DNA of 64,000 nt from Paraphysomonas bandaiensis (taxonomy: Eukaryota > Chrysophyceae): assembly GCA_965644295.1 (NCBI GenBank), contig CBFFRP010000284.1, positions 62,001 through 126,000 on the forward strand, given 5' to 3'. A program made the translations under genes and the position numbers. How positions within the stretch are numbered: position 1 is the stretch's first letter; every line of letters begins with the position of its first letter. Under the pieces are notes generated by a model that saw only the letters and a list, made by a program, of their open reading frames with translations, was not told where the DNA came from and ran no database searches. Below are positions 10,428 through 23,780 of this stretch, in pieces.

Positions 10428-12733
10428 ATGACAGAAACAGCCACAAATCAAGCTATTAGTGCTTTTGAGGAGATGTCCTTAGATAATGGATCCATGTTAG
10501 CCACTAGAAATGGTACATCTTATGATGGAAACTTTAATTCATCACCAGCACCTGAAACATCAAATGGATCAGGATTAGATGGTAATTTTAATCATTCACC
10601 AGCACCTGAAACATCTTCATCACCCAGTCTTATGGAACCCACACAATCACAACCCACTGGTTCGATTAGTATTGAAATGGAGTGCCCTCATAATAAAGTG
10701 GGGATGGTTATAGGATCTAAAGGAATTATAATACAAGAAATAATGAATCGTACTCACTGTAAAATTGTTATTATTCAAGATAATATACCTGATGGACATC
10801 CTCGAAATGTTGTTATAACAGGCTCTCCCGATCTTGTTCCAATGGCGAAGTCTCTAATTACTGCGGTTATTAATGATGGCCCGTCGGCGCTCATGACTTC
10901 AGCGCCTGGGCAGGATCCATCTGAACCATCTGAGACAGAAGAAATGTTATGTCCCGCGGATAAAGTTGGTTTAGTTATTGGCTCTAAAGGAGTTGTGATA
11001 CAAGACATAATGCGCCGAAGTTTCTGTAAAATTACTATTGATCAAAATTTTCCGGAGGGGGAGCCTAGAGTGGTTATGATTACTGGGAAACGGAGTTTTA
11101 TCGAACAAGCGAAGTCTCTTATTGGTTTAGTAATTGCGAATGGACCTACAGCTCTGAGTCAAAGCCCTGTGGGAAATAGTGGCACTACGATAACTGACGA
11201 AATGGACTGTCCCCAGGATAAAGTTGGCATTGTTATTGGTGCCCGTGGAACCATCGTCCAAGATATAATGCGGAAGTGTGGTTGTCGCATAGTAATCCAC
11301 CAAGATTACCCAGAAGGACACCCCCGCAAGGTGGTGTTCACGGGTACTCCCCGGCAGGTCGAGTCCGGCAAAAGTTTAGTTTCTGCAGTGATAGCGCATG
11401 GTCCTGCAGCCATCCAGATGTCAATGGGAGGGTCGGGAAACATCGTGCAAGATCTGAAAATTATTCAAGCACAAGTTGGAAAACTGATTGGCCCTGGAGG
11501 CAGTACCATCAAAGAAATTCAGCAGCGGTGTGCAGTCAAGATGAACATAGATCAGGTGCTGCCCGACACGGATGAGCGGCGTCTACGCATCACTGGCGAG
11601 GCCAGTCGGGTACAGGCAGCGACACAGTTGGTCTGGCATGTGTTGCATAGTGGGGGTGGGGGTATGATGGGCGGCGTGTTGCCGCAACAACAACCCTATG
11701 CCATGCCAATGATAGGCGGTTATTCTGATGGAACAGGAGCCATGATGCACCCTGCATACTATGCTTCTACTCCGTTGCAGGGAGGCGCGGGGCCATATGG
11801 GATGCAGTCACCCATGGGTGCGGATGGTATGCACCAGATGCAGCCGACCATACACTCCGCTGTTGGACAAGGGCTGGGTTCGGACGGGTTATCAGGCAGG
11901 ATAATGCCTGCGACTCCCATGAGCAACGGTATGATGCACCAGGTGGTTTATATCCTCAAGAATCTCGTGGGGAGGATTGCTGGGAATAACTTTGCTACAC
12001 TTGCGTTAATGATGTCTAAATCTGGCGCGAATATCCAGATCGAACAGGCCCCAGTGATGACTTCTAGAGGTCAGGAGTTGTGTAAAATTAACGTTATCGG
12101 CAGTCAGCAAGGTGTTACTTTGGCTGGACAAATGGTTCAAGAGGTACTATATATGCTCCGTGCTATGTAGTGCAGTACTTTTATTCGCTATGTTGGCATA
12201 GGTAATTATCAATGGGCCAGAAAAGTTGATGTCACTGCCGGATGCCTCTGCTCCTAATATTTATAGCCATGATGGACAGCGCTCTGGGACAAGTGCACAA
12301 CGCACAGTTGGCCCGGAGAGCCAGCAGCATATGTATGGAGGTGAGCCGCACCAGGGATATGGGGGGGGGTACGGTGTACATATGGGTGGAGGGCAACAGC
12401 AAATGTACATGCCGCAGCACGTAAGTTCGTTCTTTTAATTTTGCTTCCTCATTTTTGGTTCGTCCTTAGCCACAGGAACACGGCCATGTTGCAAATGTCC
12501 CGTCGAGCTCGGAAGCGCAGCCCTCTACTGGGTACATGTCTGGCGGAGAGGTGTATGGGCAACCCCCTCAAATACATATGTACCATCAGCAACAACAGCA
12601 ACACCCACAGTTCTACACCCAACAGCAGCATAGCGGGGGGTCTGTTGTAGGTGCTAATGGTATGATGGGAGGCATGCAGCAAACGTACCACCAGCCTCAA
12701 GAGTCCCAGGGTAGCAAGAGCCCTGGAAATTAA
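10428..12733 (+). CDS. Five-KH-domain RNA/ssDNA-binding protein (FUBP/PCBP-like)
   Basis: Exons 10428-12143, 12202-12420 and 12470-12733 (about 732 aa from the ATG; an in-frame GTG lies 6 nt upstream). Five KH domains: four with canonical GxxG loops (VGMVIGSKG, VGLVIGSKG, VGIVIGARG, VGKLIGPGG). The fifth, spanning the first intron and ending VIINGPEKL, has a degenerate loop (VGRIAGNNF) that lacks the second glycine. KH1-3 share unusually similar flanks (DIMRRS/C..I.IDQ..PEG.PR.V..TG). The N-terminus has an imperfect duplication with SPAPETS; the C-terminus is Gln/Gly/Met-rich low complexity. Architecture resembles FUBP/KSRP proteins that bind single-stranded DNA or AU-rich RNA. The role (transcription, splicing or mRNA stability) cannot be told from sequence. 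Confidence 0.92.
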
Positions 12734-13527
12734 TTTTGCATCATATGCTGCATAAGATAATGCAACTGAGGTTATGCCCATCACAATATTTGCATCCAAT
12801 AAAGTCCGAGAAAATGGTGAAAATAAAGTTTTTGAATTAAGAATAAATGTTTTACATGGTACTGATCGATGGATATGTATGCATAATTATGAATAGGTTA
12901 TTCACACACACAGACAGTATTGTGTACATGCATGACAGAATTGGCATGAGTGTAAGTTATGTGTTCCCGTAATCATGATAGTATATGGTATGAACATGTT
13001 CACAATGATGATACTTTTCGTGGTTCTTCACATTTTCTTAATAATTACTTGTCGATTGAAAATGTGTTTGTATATGTTATGTCTGAATTCTAGTCATCAT
13101 GAACTCATGAACCCAGTCAGTCGACGGGCATGATCGTATAAGATATTTATTACTTAGCCTCCACAAGTATACCTTAGCTTAGAAAATTACTTTTGTTGAC
13201 ATTTTACTCGTGTGCTGCGAATTTCAGTCAAATAGTGATATGATTTTCGTTGAGAACTTCAACTTGAGTATTTTAAGGCAAAGTACTCACTTAATTAGGA
13301 GAGATAGGAAGGTTATGATATACAGTTATGTAAGTTGGCCACAACATACACATCACAATTAATAAGAAAGTCATCTACAGTTTAAATAAAACTGCTGAAA
13401 ATGAATCACTGCATATATTACGCAGACACTTGCACACCAATTAAATCATAATATGAATAGAATTAAAGAGTGCTTGAAGACATGAAATACTAATCTTTGA
13501 GAGCAGTAGAAAGAGGCATATAGTTTC
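12734..13527. other. 3' flank of KH gene, no gene seen
   Basis: AT-rich. AATAAAG occurs at about 12797 and 12822, compatible with polyadenylation of the KH-gene transcript. No further coding signal. Confidence 0.45.
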
Positions 13528-13801
13528 CCGTATCCCAAGGGGAGACCCCCGGACAACACGCGCCAGTGAGTCCTCAGACACACGAGCAGGGCGAACTCAC
13601 ACACAACATCAAGAACGGAAGTGGTTGCACCTTGGTGCTTGCGGCGACGCACAAGCAGCTTCTGTAGCGTTAAATAGTAGGATAATAGAATTTGTGCTGA
13701 TTAGTTATGGGTAGAGGTCTAACTAGTAGACTAGTATTCAACTAGCCGCTATATCGGAACGAGTTTTTAACGCCTATTGCTAAATAAAAAGACATTCAAT
13801 A
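13528..13801 (-). repeat. Long-inverted-repeat element end, right member of a flanking pair
   Basis: Reverse complement of 5954-6228 with only a few substitutions or 1-nt gaps. The two copies diverge sharply after GGGATACGG. In orientation and extent it forms the right terminus of a possible 7.85-kb unit enclosing two host genes, or it is an independent insertion. Confidence 0.85.
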
Positions 13802-13870
13802 TATATGGCATATAGTTTTTGCCTCGTACAGTATAGTATGCTTTGTGAATGACCTTCAGTTTTTTTACCA

Positions 13871-14285
13871 CAGGACTGCGTATCAATTAGTTGTCAATTA
13901 TTGAAACTGAAAAATTGAAATTGAGACAGCAAAACATAATTGCAATTGTAATTGACAATTGACTGGAGCTTGCTTCAATTATTTAATCAATACCATCAAT
14001 TTGGCACTGGCAATTCGTTATGAAACAGCATTTCGTTTTTGGTAAAAAACTACCCGAAGATTGGTAAAAGGCAATAAAAATTTTAGATTTATCTCACATA
14101 ACATTTATTTAATTGATAACCGATATGAGCGACGAGGAATTGGTACCAGAAATCACTGTTCAAGTGTTTTTCCTTAGAGACGTTGCATTAGAGACTCAAT
14201 TAATCGGAACAGCAAGTATTAGTTGTGAAATATAATTGACTACAACTTGCGTCAATTAATTGACAATTTATTGTACGCAGCCCTG
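13871..14285. mobile_element. hAT-like miniature inverted-repeat element
   Basis: Ends are CAGGACTGCGTATCAATTA on the left and, reverse complemented, CAGGGCTGCGTACAATAAAT on the right. Both are followed by TTGTCAATTAATTG-like subterminal repeats. The CAGGGCTGC-type end is characteristic of hAT elements. No transposase; one 36-codon frame near 14126. An exact 8-bp target duplication was not found. Confidence 0.6.
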
Positions 14286-14568
14286 GTTCTTGATTACTCA
14301 GTTTTACTTTTGGTGTCAGTGGGCATTGGCTAGATATCAGGGATAGGAACAAGATATAGTAATCGTATTGTCAGTTTGAATTGTATTCAAAAAGCATTAA
14401 ACTAAGGAGAGTGTATATATTCTGCACCATAACTTTTAAGAAATTTAAAATATCTGCAATTCATTACAACTCATGGGGTCGATTTGATATAATTTCAGCT
14501 ACAAATTTTATTCATTTATACAAATTCGTCATCCGTTTCAAATAGCAATTTGTGAACGGACAACCGCC

Positions 14569-15811
14569 TTATGGTGAACTAATATTCCTGCGGGTAAAGT
14601 ATAGCGCTGCCTCCTCTACATATTCTATAGCACAGTTTGTGTCTTCAAATAATACCCACTTTTCTACAGCGTTGTAAGCACAATACATGGTCGAGTTACC
14701 GCATACTTCTGGATAGAAGCTCATAATGTAATGCTCATTTTGCGCTTCCATATCCCCTTGTGTAGAATTGCACATATCGAAATGGGTCAGTAGTGACAGC
14801 CATCCTATGATTGTGATTACAGAACATACAGCCATACCAAATTTCACCAGGATAGTTTGCGTTCTGTAAGATTGTTTCATCTTTTCGGCCTCTGTGGGAG
14901 TAAATGTATAACTCTCCAGGAATGAGTTAACTTTATATCCCAAATGAAGATCACCGGAAAAGCACCCGATTACATCGCATACGAAAGGGGTCACCACGTC
15001 ATCAATTTCTGCAACCACCAAGAGGGCAGTAAAATTCATTATGATTCCAATAGCTCCTTCGCTATCATCAGAAGCCATGATCACAACATAGCTCTGTATT
15101 TCATCCATACACCACAGAATATGTTACCCACATGTCGTAAAGATTTCACATTACCCACTTACCACCATGACCGTCAAAGCTATACTTATGAACTCCAACA
15201 CGTGCGCCACAACTGCTGTTAGTAGGAAAAAATCCATCTTCTTTTCCAACACAAAAACTAGTAAGTTGACCTTCTTGAATAGATTCATCACTGATGTAAA
15301 CATCATCGCCATTACCAACAGCATGCATACTACAAGTATCAATAAAGTATTAAACCACACATATGTATATGAATACACACTTACTTGCACGTTCAAAAAA
15401 AAATTTAGAGTTGTTTGCTGAACGGACAAATAAATTTGAAGCTAAATCATTTTCATCATTCCATAAAGAGATCGCTAATGTTGTTTGAACATACAGTATA
15501 ATTAAAGAAATAATAACAGAAAATTGCCAATATGGGAAAAATTTTCTCCATGTTGGAACATTTGCAAGTATGCATAACATCCCAAGATCTAAATGTAATT
15601 CACAGATCATTTCAGAGTCATTATTATCATCATTAATATGATTATTTGTTTCAATTATATGATTATTTGTTTGTTCTTTTGTTATATTAGAAGATTTTTC
15701 TGTATCTTCATTAATAGAATCAGATGATGGTGGTATGCGTGGTGAAACTTGTTGTGTACGTACTTTAGCATGTTTATATTGTATAGTAGATCGTAATAAT
15801 GATTTTAACAT
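14569..15811 (-). CDS. Multi-pass membrane protein, unknown function
   Basis: Exons 15385-15811, 15163-15329 and 14569-15093 give 372 aa. The N-terminal ~75 residues are polar and Asn/Thr-rich. Hydrophobic segments follow: FSVIISLIILYVQTTLAISL, CMLLVMAMMFTSV, LLTAVVAHVLEFISIALTVMV (spliced to SYVVIM), IGIIMNFTALLVVAEIDDVV and FGMAVCSVITIIGWLSLL. The segment SDDSEGAIGIIMNFTALLV followed by AEID resembles a membrane-protein type in which a helix ends NF-AL-v-EID, which I cannot tie to a named family. The last ~45 residues contain several Cys and could form a non-cytosolic domain. An alternative frame of exon 2 (starting MHAVGNG) does not match the splice phases. Confidence 0.75.
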
Positions 15812-17939
15812 GATTATATGAATGTATATTGATTAATAAAGTGTTATAAGATGACTCTATAGAGATATGTATGTATATATGGATGCTCTAGAGAGTTAAA
15901 GCAGCTCTGGACACTCCTTTAAATGTATATGCATATATATAGTGGTGTTTATTATGCTATATTTCGTAAGAAAAATCCTGAAATTCGTAGAGATCATTGA
16001 TATTATTCATTAATATCTATGTTTTTTAGAAAAAATCCTATATTTTTGAGAATTCCTCATCCCTCTATAGAGTAACTGATGTACAACGGTTGTCATAGCA
16101 CAGTCTGTATTTTACAGTCTGTACTGGTGTATAATTAGGCTATTTTTAATGGTCCAAATCCTTAAAATCCCTGATTTGAGGGTTTAAAGAGTGTAAAAGT
16201 CCGTTAAATTTAACCTCAAGTAGATCTTCAGTAACTGTAATATACATGCATACTCACCGTTGTGATGATATGTGCACAATGCCCTATACAAATGATCATA
16301 TCTGGATAATCTGATTGCACATCTGTGTTTAGAGTTGTCGAGATGGGATGTTGAAAGCCTCTGGGATTAATACAGAAGGTGTTAAGATGCTTTATATCGT
16401 CAGATATATTCAGGAGAGTGCATTTAGATGCTATTAATTACGTGTTATAATTGTATTTGAAGATCTTGTTCGCAATACTCAGTGTGTAAGATTCCTATAT
16501 GTGTATGACATACTTACTCGTAGTAGCCCATGATGTATAACTTTGTGGATGCATTTAATCATTTCAAAAAAGCCTTTCTATCCCACCATTTTATGTTGAG
16601 TTATATCAGAAGGATCTAGGATTGGTTCAAGACACCTTGTGACTCTACTACTTTGCTAATGTCTCTTTTCAAAGCCCCTGGGAATACTGACATAATAAAG
16701 CTTAACCCTTTAGATGGAAAACAACTGATGCAATCTACAGTTCTGGTAGCAGAATATAGTACTGAAATTTTATTCTCGGTTAAAGTTAGATAAAGGTTAG
16801 TACGACACATGACGCGTTCTAGTTTGTAATATCGGACTACTCTATTTAGTTGCAACACTAATATCTTTGAAATTATTTTTCTTATTAGTCTGCATCTGTT
16901 GCAAGTGCTTAAGACTGATCGCTTAGGCCCTATCACTTGTGTAGGTAACTCGATGACAGAACAAATCGTGTTTTATAATTATTTGACAATACTCTTGATA
17001 GAGTGGCTTCTAACGAGCACAAGTAGAACTTTACAAAGTTAAGTTTCTAAGGTAGCAGGTATGACTATACAACAGTTCAATAGCATCGCCTACATAGAAG
17101 TATGCCTAATACTAAAGTTTAGGGTGTTAAAATTCACAGTACAAAACTAAACAATGTACAAAATAGATATTCAGACGCTGATTTAATGTCGTATTTTGTA
17201 GATGTTAAAGTATTCATCCATAGCGTCTTATAACTATTAAAATATAGTGGCTTCAAAAGGACTACGGCCTCTCGAACATAATAGATAATTTTCCAATAAC
17301 AGTTTTGTATCTCTCACATACTATATGAATTGTGTGTAATTAGTTGATACGTCGTTTAAGTATATATTTTTGAGAATATAACTAGAATTTTTGGTGTTAG
17401 AAATGAACAGTTCACTGAAGTTAACTTTGCTCTACATGTAAGCCTTAATCTTGCTTTGTTTAACACAATGCACTTTCAAGTAAAACGTTATAATTAATAA
17501 TATAAACACTTCACTTCATATTCATGTAACATCTGGTGAACATCTGCTCACAGCAACATCTGTTTATCATACGTTCACCAGCCACTCCCCTATATCTTAT
17601 ATAGTCACACATCAGTAACTGAATGTAACTCCTTTGTAACTAGAATCATCCGTTACACCTATGAGTTGACTTCACCTATTGCACACTATTAACTCACTTC
17701 AATTGGACAATATATATCGCATCATACTGCAGAACTCATATTGTAAACTAATATGCAACTTATACAGCCTACGGTAATATTTCTTTCCTTCATGCACCCA
17801 CTGAAAATATAAGCACAATCTCGATACAATACTACTTTCTACGCTTTAGCCGATACAATATATTATTATACATATTCTAAGACTCTTGAATAGGTAGTGT
17901 TCGTAAAACAGTAATCACTACATGAAAATATTCACTCTT
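15812..17939. other. Long AT-rich intergenic region
   Basis: About 2.1 kb with no supported gene. A 106-codon minus-strand frame at 16616-16936 has no recognisable motif and could be a decayed repeat. Confidence 0.45.
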
Positions 17940-20900
17940 TTATACACTTCCATCTCCAATGAACTGTATGATGTTGTCGTAAACATGTTTCCTGCAGCGA
18001 CATTATCAACGCTTAAAGAGCTGACTTAGATACATACCGCCGCATGAGCGCACTATCAGCACATATGGTGTGAATGTAATCATCCAGCATTATCCGTCGA
18101 TTTTCTAGCACAGCATCATCGAGACCAAAAGGAGAGTAGCTCTTGCTTGGAAACTTTTCGTCCACTCCTGCAGTAAGATTACAAATATGAGAGACAATAG
18201 CCACAACCTACCCTCTGATTTTAACTCTAGAGCTTCTCTGAGGTGCCTAAACTCACGGTATGTTCTATAGGTCGTCCACGATATAACTTTGCCCGAAGGT
18301 TCAGACCGCTGAACAGTTATTTGATATCTGGCTTCAGTCTTTGAGCTTCTAGTCACATCAGTAACGTTTACTATTAATGTTGGGACCCTGTGTTTCACAT
18401 TTGACTTTCTCGCACTCGTCATTCTTTTATCAAGCTTTGCAATACTTTTACAGTTTCTAGATATGGCATGCAGTCCGCGACCATTGAATTCTCCTAGTAA
18501 AGCAATATACTTTTCTTTGACACGAAGCAGGTCATCAGTCAGCTTTTTGTTATCATTCTCAAGTTCCAATATCCGCGCCGCCTGTACAGGAGACGTTGTG
18601 TAATGATCAGCAGGTTCCGCCGGTGCAGAGGAGTGTTCTTGCTGCAAAGTGACATTGGATTTTGCTATCGACAAGTCAGCCTCTACTGAGCTTCTTTCTT
18701 TTAAGATATCGCGCAGTTCCTGTTTGAGAGCAGCTAAATCGGCCGTGGACACAGCTACTTCCTCTTGTGTCGCTTTGTATTCACGAATAATGGCATCTAA
18801 CTCTGTCTTCAAGGCGTCCAAATTATTTCGTGATGATGAAATACTTTGAATCAAGGCATCGCCATTATCCACAGCACTACCTTCCGTTTTACTAGGTGAT
18901 TTGTGTAATTTACTCTTGATTCGGGAATGCTCTTCTTGCAATGAAATTGACTGATCTTTCAGTTCTAGTTTCTCCTTAATGTGCAGTGATGTATCAATTT
19001 TATCATCATGTACTGCAGCCTTTGACGCACTGTCAACACGGGTATTGCGCAATTGTTTGCGCAATGCTGCAAGTTCCTTCTTTAGAGTTCGGTTTTCATC
19101 CACAAGAGCCAAATACGGAACACTACTGGTTCCTGCAGTGCCCTATTCACATCAATATACAATAAAAGTACACCCATACATATTATAATAGCCTACCAAA
19201 CCCTCTGCTCTTTTCCGTCGCTCTGCTATAAGTGCATCCTTCTCCGCAGCACGCTCTCTTTGTCGTTTCTGTACAAATGTCAAACTGAAAACAAAATCGA
19301 TACAGTGATCACCAGCTCAAGAATAGTTGCTTTCAGATGCGATTTTGATCTGATAACGGCTCCCCGCCACAAAGATTGAATAGAAACAATAGCTATTTTT
19401 CGATAGCGCAACTTCAATGATGCGTATAACCTCCTCGCAATCTTTTGGATAGTAACTGCTGACGTTCTCATTCTCAGGAACCTCTTGCTTAAAATATAAC
19501 ATCGAAAAGACTTTTGAATACACACTGCGTAGCAGTATCTTAGTCTCATTACATATTGACGGCCTAAATAGCCACGAAACCGAGCCTTAAACAGAGTAAT
19601 TCCCCTTAAAACAGTCTTTCGGTATTGAACGGTGAGAAACACTCGTATACGACGCTGCAGTATTATCGTTGCTGAGACACATCTCATCGCTGTTCTCCTT
19701 TTGTGCTCACAAAACCACAGCAGTGCATGATTTATCGCCCGTACAGAATGACGCTTTGCAAAAAATCTCGCACGAAAATGCCTCTGTATGGTACGGGCAG
19801 CCATAGTCTCTGCCCTAACAAACAGCGTTTCCAAAAACTCAAAGACAGGAGCCATTAAAAAAACTTGTGAGCGTCCCATTTGCAACCCTCTGTGAACGTT
19901 CACGGCTTCATCAGGAGTGGTATTATCGACGATATGGAGGATTGCATCTGTAAGACACACTGTATCGATAAGCTTCGCAGTCGTCATTCTCCAATACTTC
20001 TGCAAGCCTGTTTTTCTGGCTTGATCCATGCATCTACATAAGTCTACCGTCAAGGGATTGATTCCACAAACGACAATGAATACTGAGTAGCGAGATACAA
20101 AGTCCGAGAAGTCTATTCTGTTTGGAAAACCTGCCCTGAACACTTTGACCGCCTCCAGAGCACCACCACATCTGAGTTGCGACACCACCATGCTGTAGTC
20201 GAACACATCTGGGACAAGATCATTGTTCGGCTTTATACATCGGATGAAATGAGACCTTGTCGAACGAATCTTCGACACAAGAACTTGAAGCTGTTTGCAA
20301 AATTCAGAAGATACAGTGGTTGTTCTCTTCCCAACAGATCTTCCCGGCGCCACCTTTATCCTCGGCTTAGGGGACGTGCTATGGCTTGTCTCCAGTGAAG
20401 GGCCGGTATGTTCTACCTTCACTAATCCCGCCACAAGTGAACTTTTAGAACTTTGAAAAGCTGCACTAATTTCGGATGCAATATCACTGCGATTTTTATT
20501 CAACAGACCCTCGCATTGATATTTCACGTCACAGGCAAAGTGGGACACGGTAAACTCTAGTCTTGATTGATCGGATTTCGATGCATTGAAAAAGTTTTTG
20601 ACCCCACACTTCGAAAACAATGCGCTCGCAAGTTTTTTATCACTTGGCTTAGGAAGTTTTAGCTGCTCATTACATAATGCAAATATTCCCGTGACTTTAT
20701 GCTCAAACAGATCTAGCCTCTCAGAGTTATCCGGGTAGTCAACGAATGTCCACACAAGACCCTCTTCTTCGTAGACTTCCTGTTCACTTTTAAAAACTGC
20801 ATAATTGAAGTGATCCTGTAACTTCTCATTAGCGTAGTTGATACAGAGCTGTTCGAAGGAATTCGTTTTGAAAAACTCAAACCCAAATATATCCAACACG

Positions 20901-22380
20901 CCAATGAACGAAGCAGCACTACTTGCATTGTTTGAACACAGTGACCGGTTCACAGCATCGATCATCCACTTGAATAGCAGGTCGTAGAGGGTCTTGGCAA
21001 GAGCATCTCTAGCAGCAATGGCTCCCTCAACATTTAACACTTTCTGAATAGTACTCCCAGCTACGACCAGGCTTCTTTTAGAAACAGCTGTTAACAAGGC
21101 CTCTTCGTCAACCTCCAACAGCGCACAGATGTTATTGATATGGCTTCCACAGTCTTTCGAGAATACAGCGGCCTCCTCACCAGCTGTAGCAGACTCGTCG
21201 AATGAAAGGTTTCCAATATGCAGTACAGCGGCAACTGCCCGAAGCATTGAATCTTGCTCATCTTGTGTCAACGATATGCGGCCCATGGCCTCTTGCAGCC
21301 GCTTGAAATTATCTTCATCACTCTCGCCGTCGTGACGGCTGTATTCGCCACTCCTATTTGTATAGTGGAAGTCTTCCAGACTGCGCAATCCCCATTCTTG
21401 CAACTTGGAGGGAGAGAGTCCCGCAAAACACTCATAGAATACGTGATAGTTACGCTCGCCCTTGCTCTGGGATACCACACGGACTGTTTCAAGCAGGTAG
21501 GTACGTATCATCGCCCCCTCAATGTAACCGTCAGCAGCATAACTTAGTTCAATAAACTTGCCGAACCGAGAAGAATTATTGTTTCGAGAAGTTCTAGCGT
21601 TACCAAATGACTCAGTAATAGGGTTAACAGCATTCACTAATGACTCAAAATCAACAGAGTCATTACAGTTAAGCACATCGACTGCGACCTTGGAGGAAAC
21701 TGCAGCTAAGTAATGAAGAACTTGCTTGGTACTCTCGGTTTTGCCTATCATTAAAATAAGTGGCTAATATTGTATATTTAGGAGTAGACTTTACCTGCAC
21801 CAGACTCCCCATTGACTAGTATAGATTGATTCTCACGCTTGTCGGGATCATACTTATCAATGAACATTTTCCTATATGCCCTATCACTAATTTGATAAAC
21901 ATGTGGACCTAAATGTTTGCAGGTGGCTGGATTGGCTACGTAATAACTTTGAAGTGTCTCTGTAGAATACAGAGGGAGCCTTTCAAACGGGTTTATTGCA
22001 AGTAAGATAGGACCAGTATTGGTGTATATCTTCTTCTCCTGAAACCGGAGCCGCATACATGCAATCATTTCAGGTTCATTTAAAAAAGGTAATGATGTCA
22101 TATCTTCAACATGTCGAGAATTCTCAGGTATTTTATCTCTTTTTTTAACCCATTTAAATTCAAGATTATGCTTATCAACCGATACAGTCTTCACCTCATG
22201 TGTATTGTCCTCTACAGATATTGTAAATACTTTCTCTCCTGTATCAACATCAACCGGTTTGTGCCGTACAACGATACCTGGTTTCCATATACCATTTGGT
22301 GGGCCTAATACTACCCATACATATGAATTAGACCATGAATCTATAGTTTTAGTTGATGATCTTCTATTAGGTGTTGACAT
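17940..22380 (-). CDS. Unconventional myosin with C-terminal PX domain
   Basis: Actin motor with phosphoinositide-binding tail. Six exons make 1,400 aa: 21795-22380, 19313-21744, 19197-19268, 18212-19142, 18038-18167, 17940-17991. N-terminal SH3-like region (YVWVVLGPPNGIWKPG); P-loop GESGAGKT split by intron 1; switch I NNNSSRFGKF; switch II DIFGFE; helix QLCINYANEKLQ; SKIRSTRSHFIRCIKPN near the converter. At least four IQ-like motifs follow (AARTIQRHFRARFF, TLFKARFRGYLGRQY, CIQKSFRCYIL, VSIQSLWRGAVI). Then comes a Lys/Glu-rich coiled coil and a PX domain at roughly residues 1285-1395 (TLIVNVTDV, TYRTYREFRHLREAL, PFGLDDAVLENRRIMLDDYI). SH3-like/IQ/coiled-coil/PX is the architecture described for class XXX myosins of oomycetes. 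Likely moves or tethers endosomal membranes (inference). Confidence 0.93.
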
Positions 22381-23780
22381 ATCTCAGATAATGTATATAT
22401 AAGACTGTAATATTAAAAAGATAGTGTTGTTATATCTCTATACATTAGAGTAACTGTTTAAACATGTTAGTTCATTGTTTAATATATTATGGTTACATGA
22501 GGAGTGGAATCTACTTAATAGAGTAGCATATCAACCAAATGGATCACTGGTCGGACTATATATGCATATATGCATATAGTACTCTGCTACGCTCTGCTCA
22601 CTTTTGTCCGAGTTTTTTTTGGAGGGGGGGGTAATTTTTTTCTTGTCCTATTTTAAATTTACGTATGATTCTATAAGTAAAATAATTGGAAATTTTTTCT
22701 TGTATTTTCGTACTCCGCTTGGTATTGTTGAATACACTAGTAAATGGTGTTTCCGTCCAGATACAAAATTACTTGTAAAAAGTGAAAGAGGACAAAATAT
22801 TGAAGCAAGCTTTTAAGGAGGATGTTTTCATGGACAGGAAGAGTAAGCTTTCTGCAATCTCATCCTTGTATAGTAACTGCTGTAGCTATTGTCATCATTG
22901 CTTCAGTGATGCTTGCGGAGGCTATCGCAGCATATGGATCTCAATCAACTATCTAACAGTTTACATCATCTGTCAGGGAATATGCATAGAACCACATGGA
23001 CCCAAACAAATCCAATAGGGTAAAAGTTAGTGTCATTGCCTCTACAGGGTGTAGAGAACACTCCTTACAGAACATTCTATTGGGGATAGTATGAAGCGCT
23101 GTATGTGGCGAGGAATCGCGAGTATCGGACGTTGAGGCGATGGTAGCTGTGTAGCTGTCCACCTGTCCACAATGAAGACCCTGCGGTGTTTTCATACGAA
23201 GAGTAGGAAACTATATAAGGTTTTGAATGGTAGCGTCCCGTCAATAATATTTAGTGCCTTTATTAATCAGTTGATAAATACATACTTATATTCATCATAT
23301 ATACATATATATATACTATCATATTGCCCTCAGAAACAGCACCATCGTAATTGCATCAGAGACTTAATGAAGTGTGCATCGCAGTTTACGAATTTAGTGT
23401 ATGCTTCTGTGCTTTATACGTTATACACATATACACCTACTAGATGGTGCAAAATATAAAATACATTGGTAACAACCTTATCAATACTACACAAACCTTT
23501 GGAGAAAAGAAGTTGGCTTGAACAAAATCATCTCTTTACACACATTAAAAACTTAACTAATCATCTACAAAAAGAATACATGAAATGTATAGCGGCGTGT
23601 AACAGTTCGTATACAATTTCTTGCGTCAAACAGTCCGTACACCCTTTCTTCAATAGTACAATATAAAAATCAGCAAATTTCAATAGATATAAAATATTGA
23701 TTTTCAACTGCACCCCTAGATCAAACTCATTTGTATTTGTCTAGAGAGTGGTTGTATGTCCAAAGTTGCCTGAAACAGAC
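22381..23780. other. Intergenic, no gene seen
   Basis: AT-rich with homopolymer and TATA-type repeats and many stop codons. A 78-codon plus-strand frame at 22782-23018 lacks any recognisable feature. The first part must hold the myosin promoter. Confidence 0.45.

Noticed and set aside
15146-15328. Frame starting MHAVGNGDDVY as an alternative exon 2 of the membrane protein
   Set aside because: The only good donor upstream is phase 1, which selects the other, membrane-helix frame; that frame also runs cleanly into exon 3.
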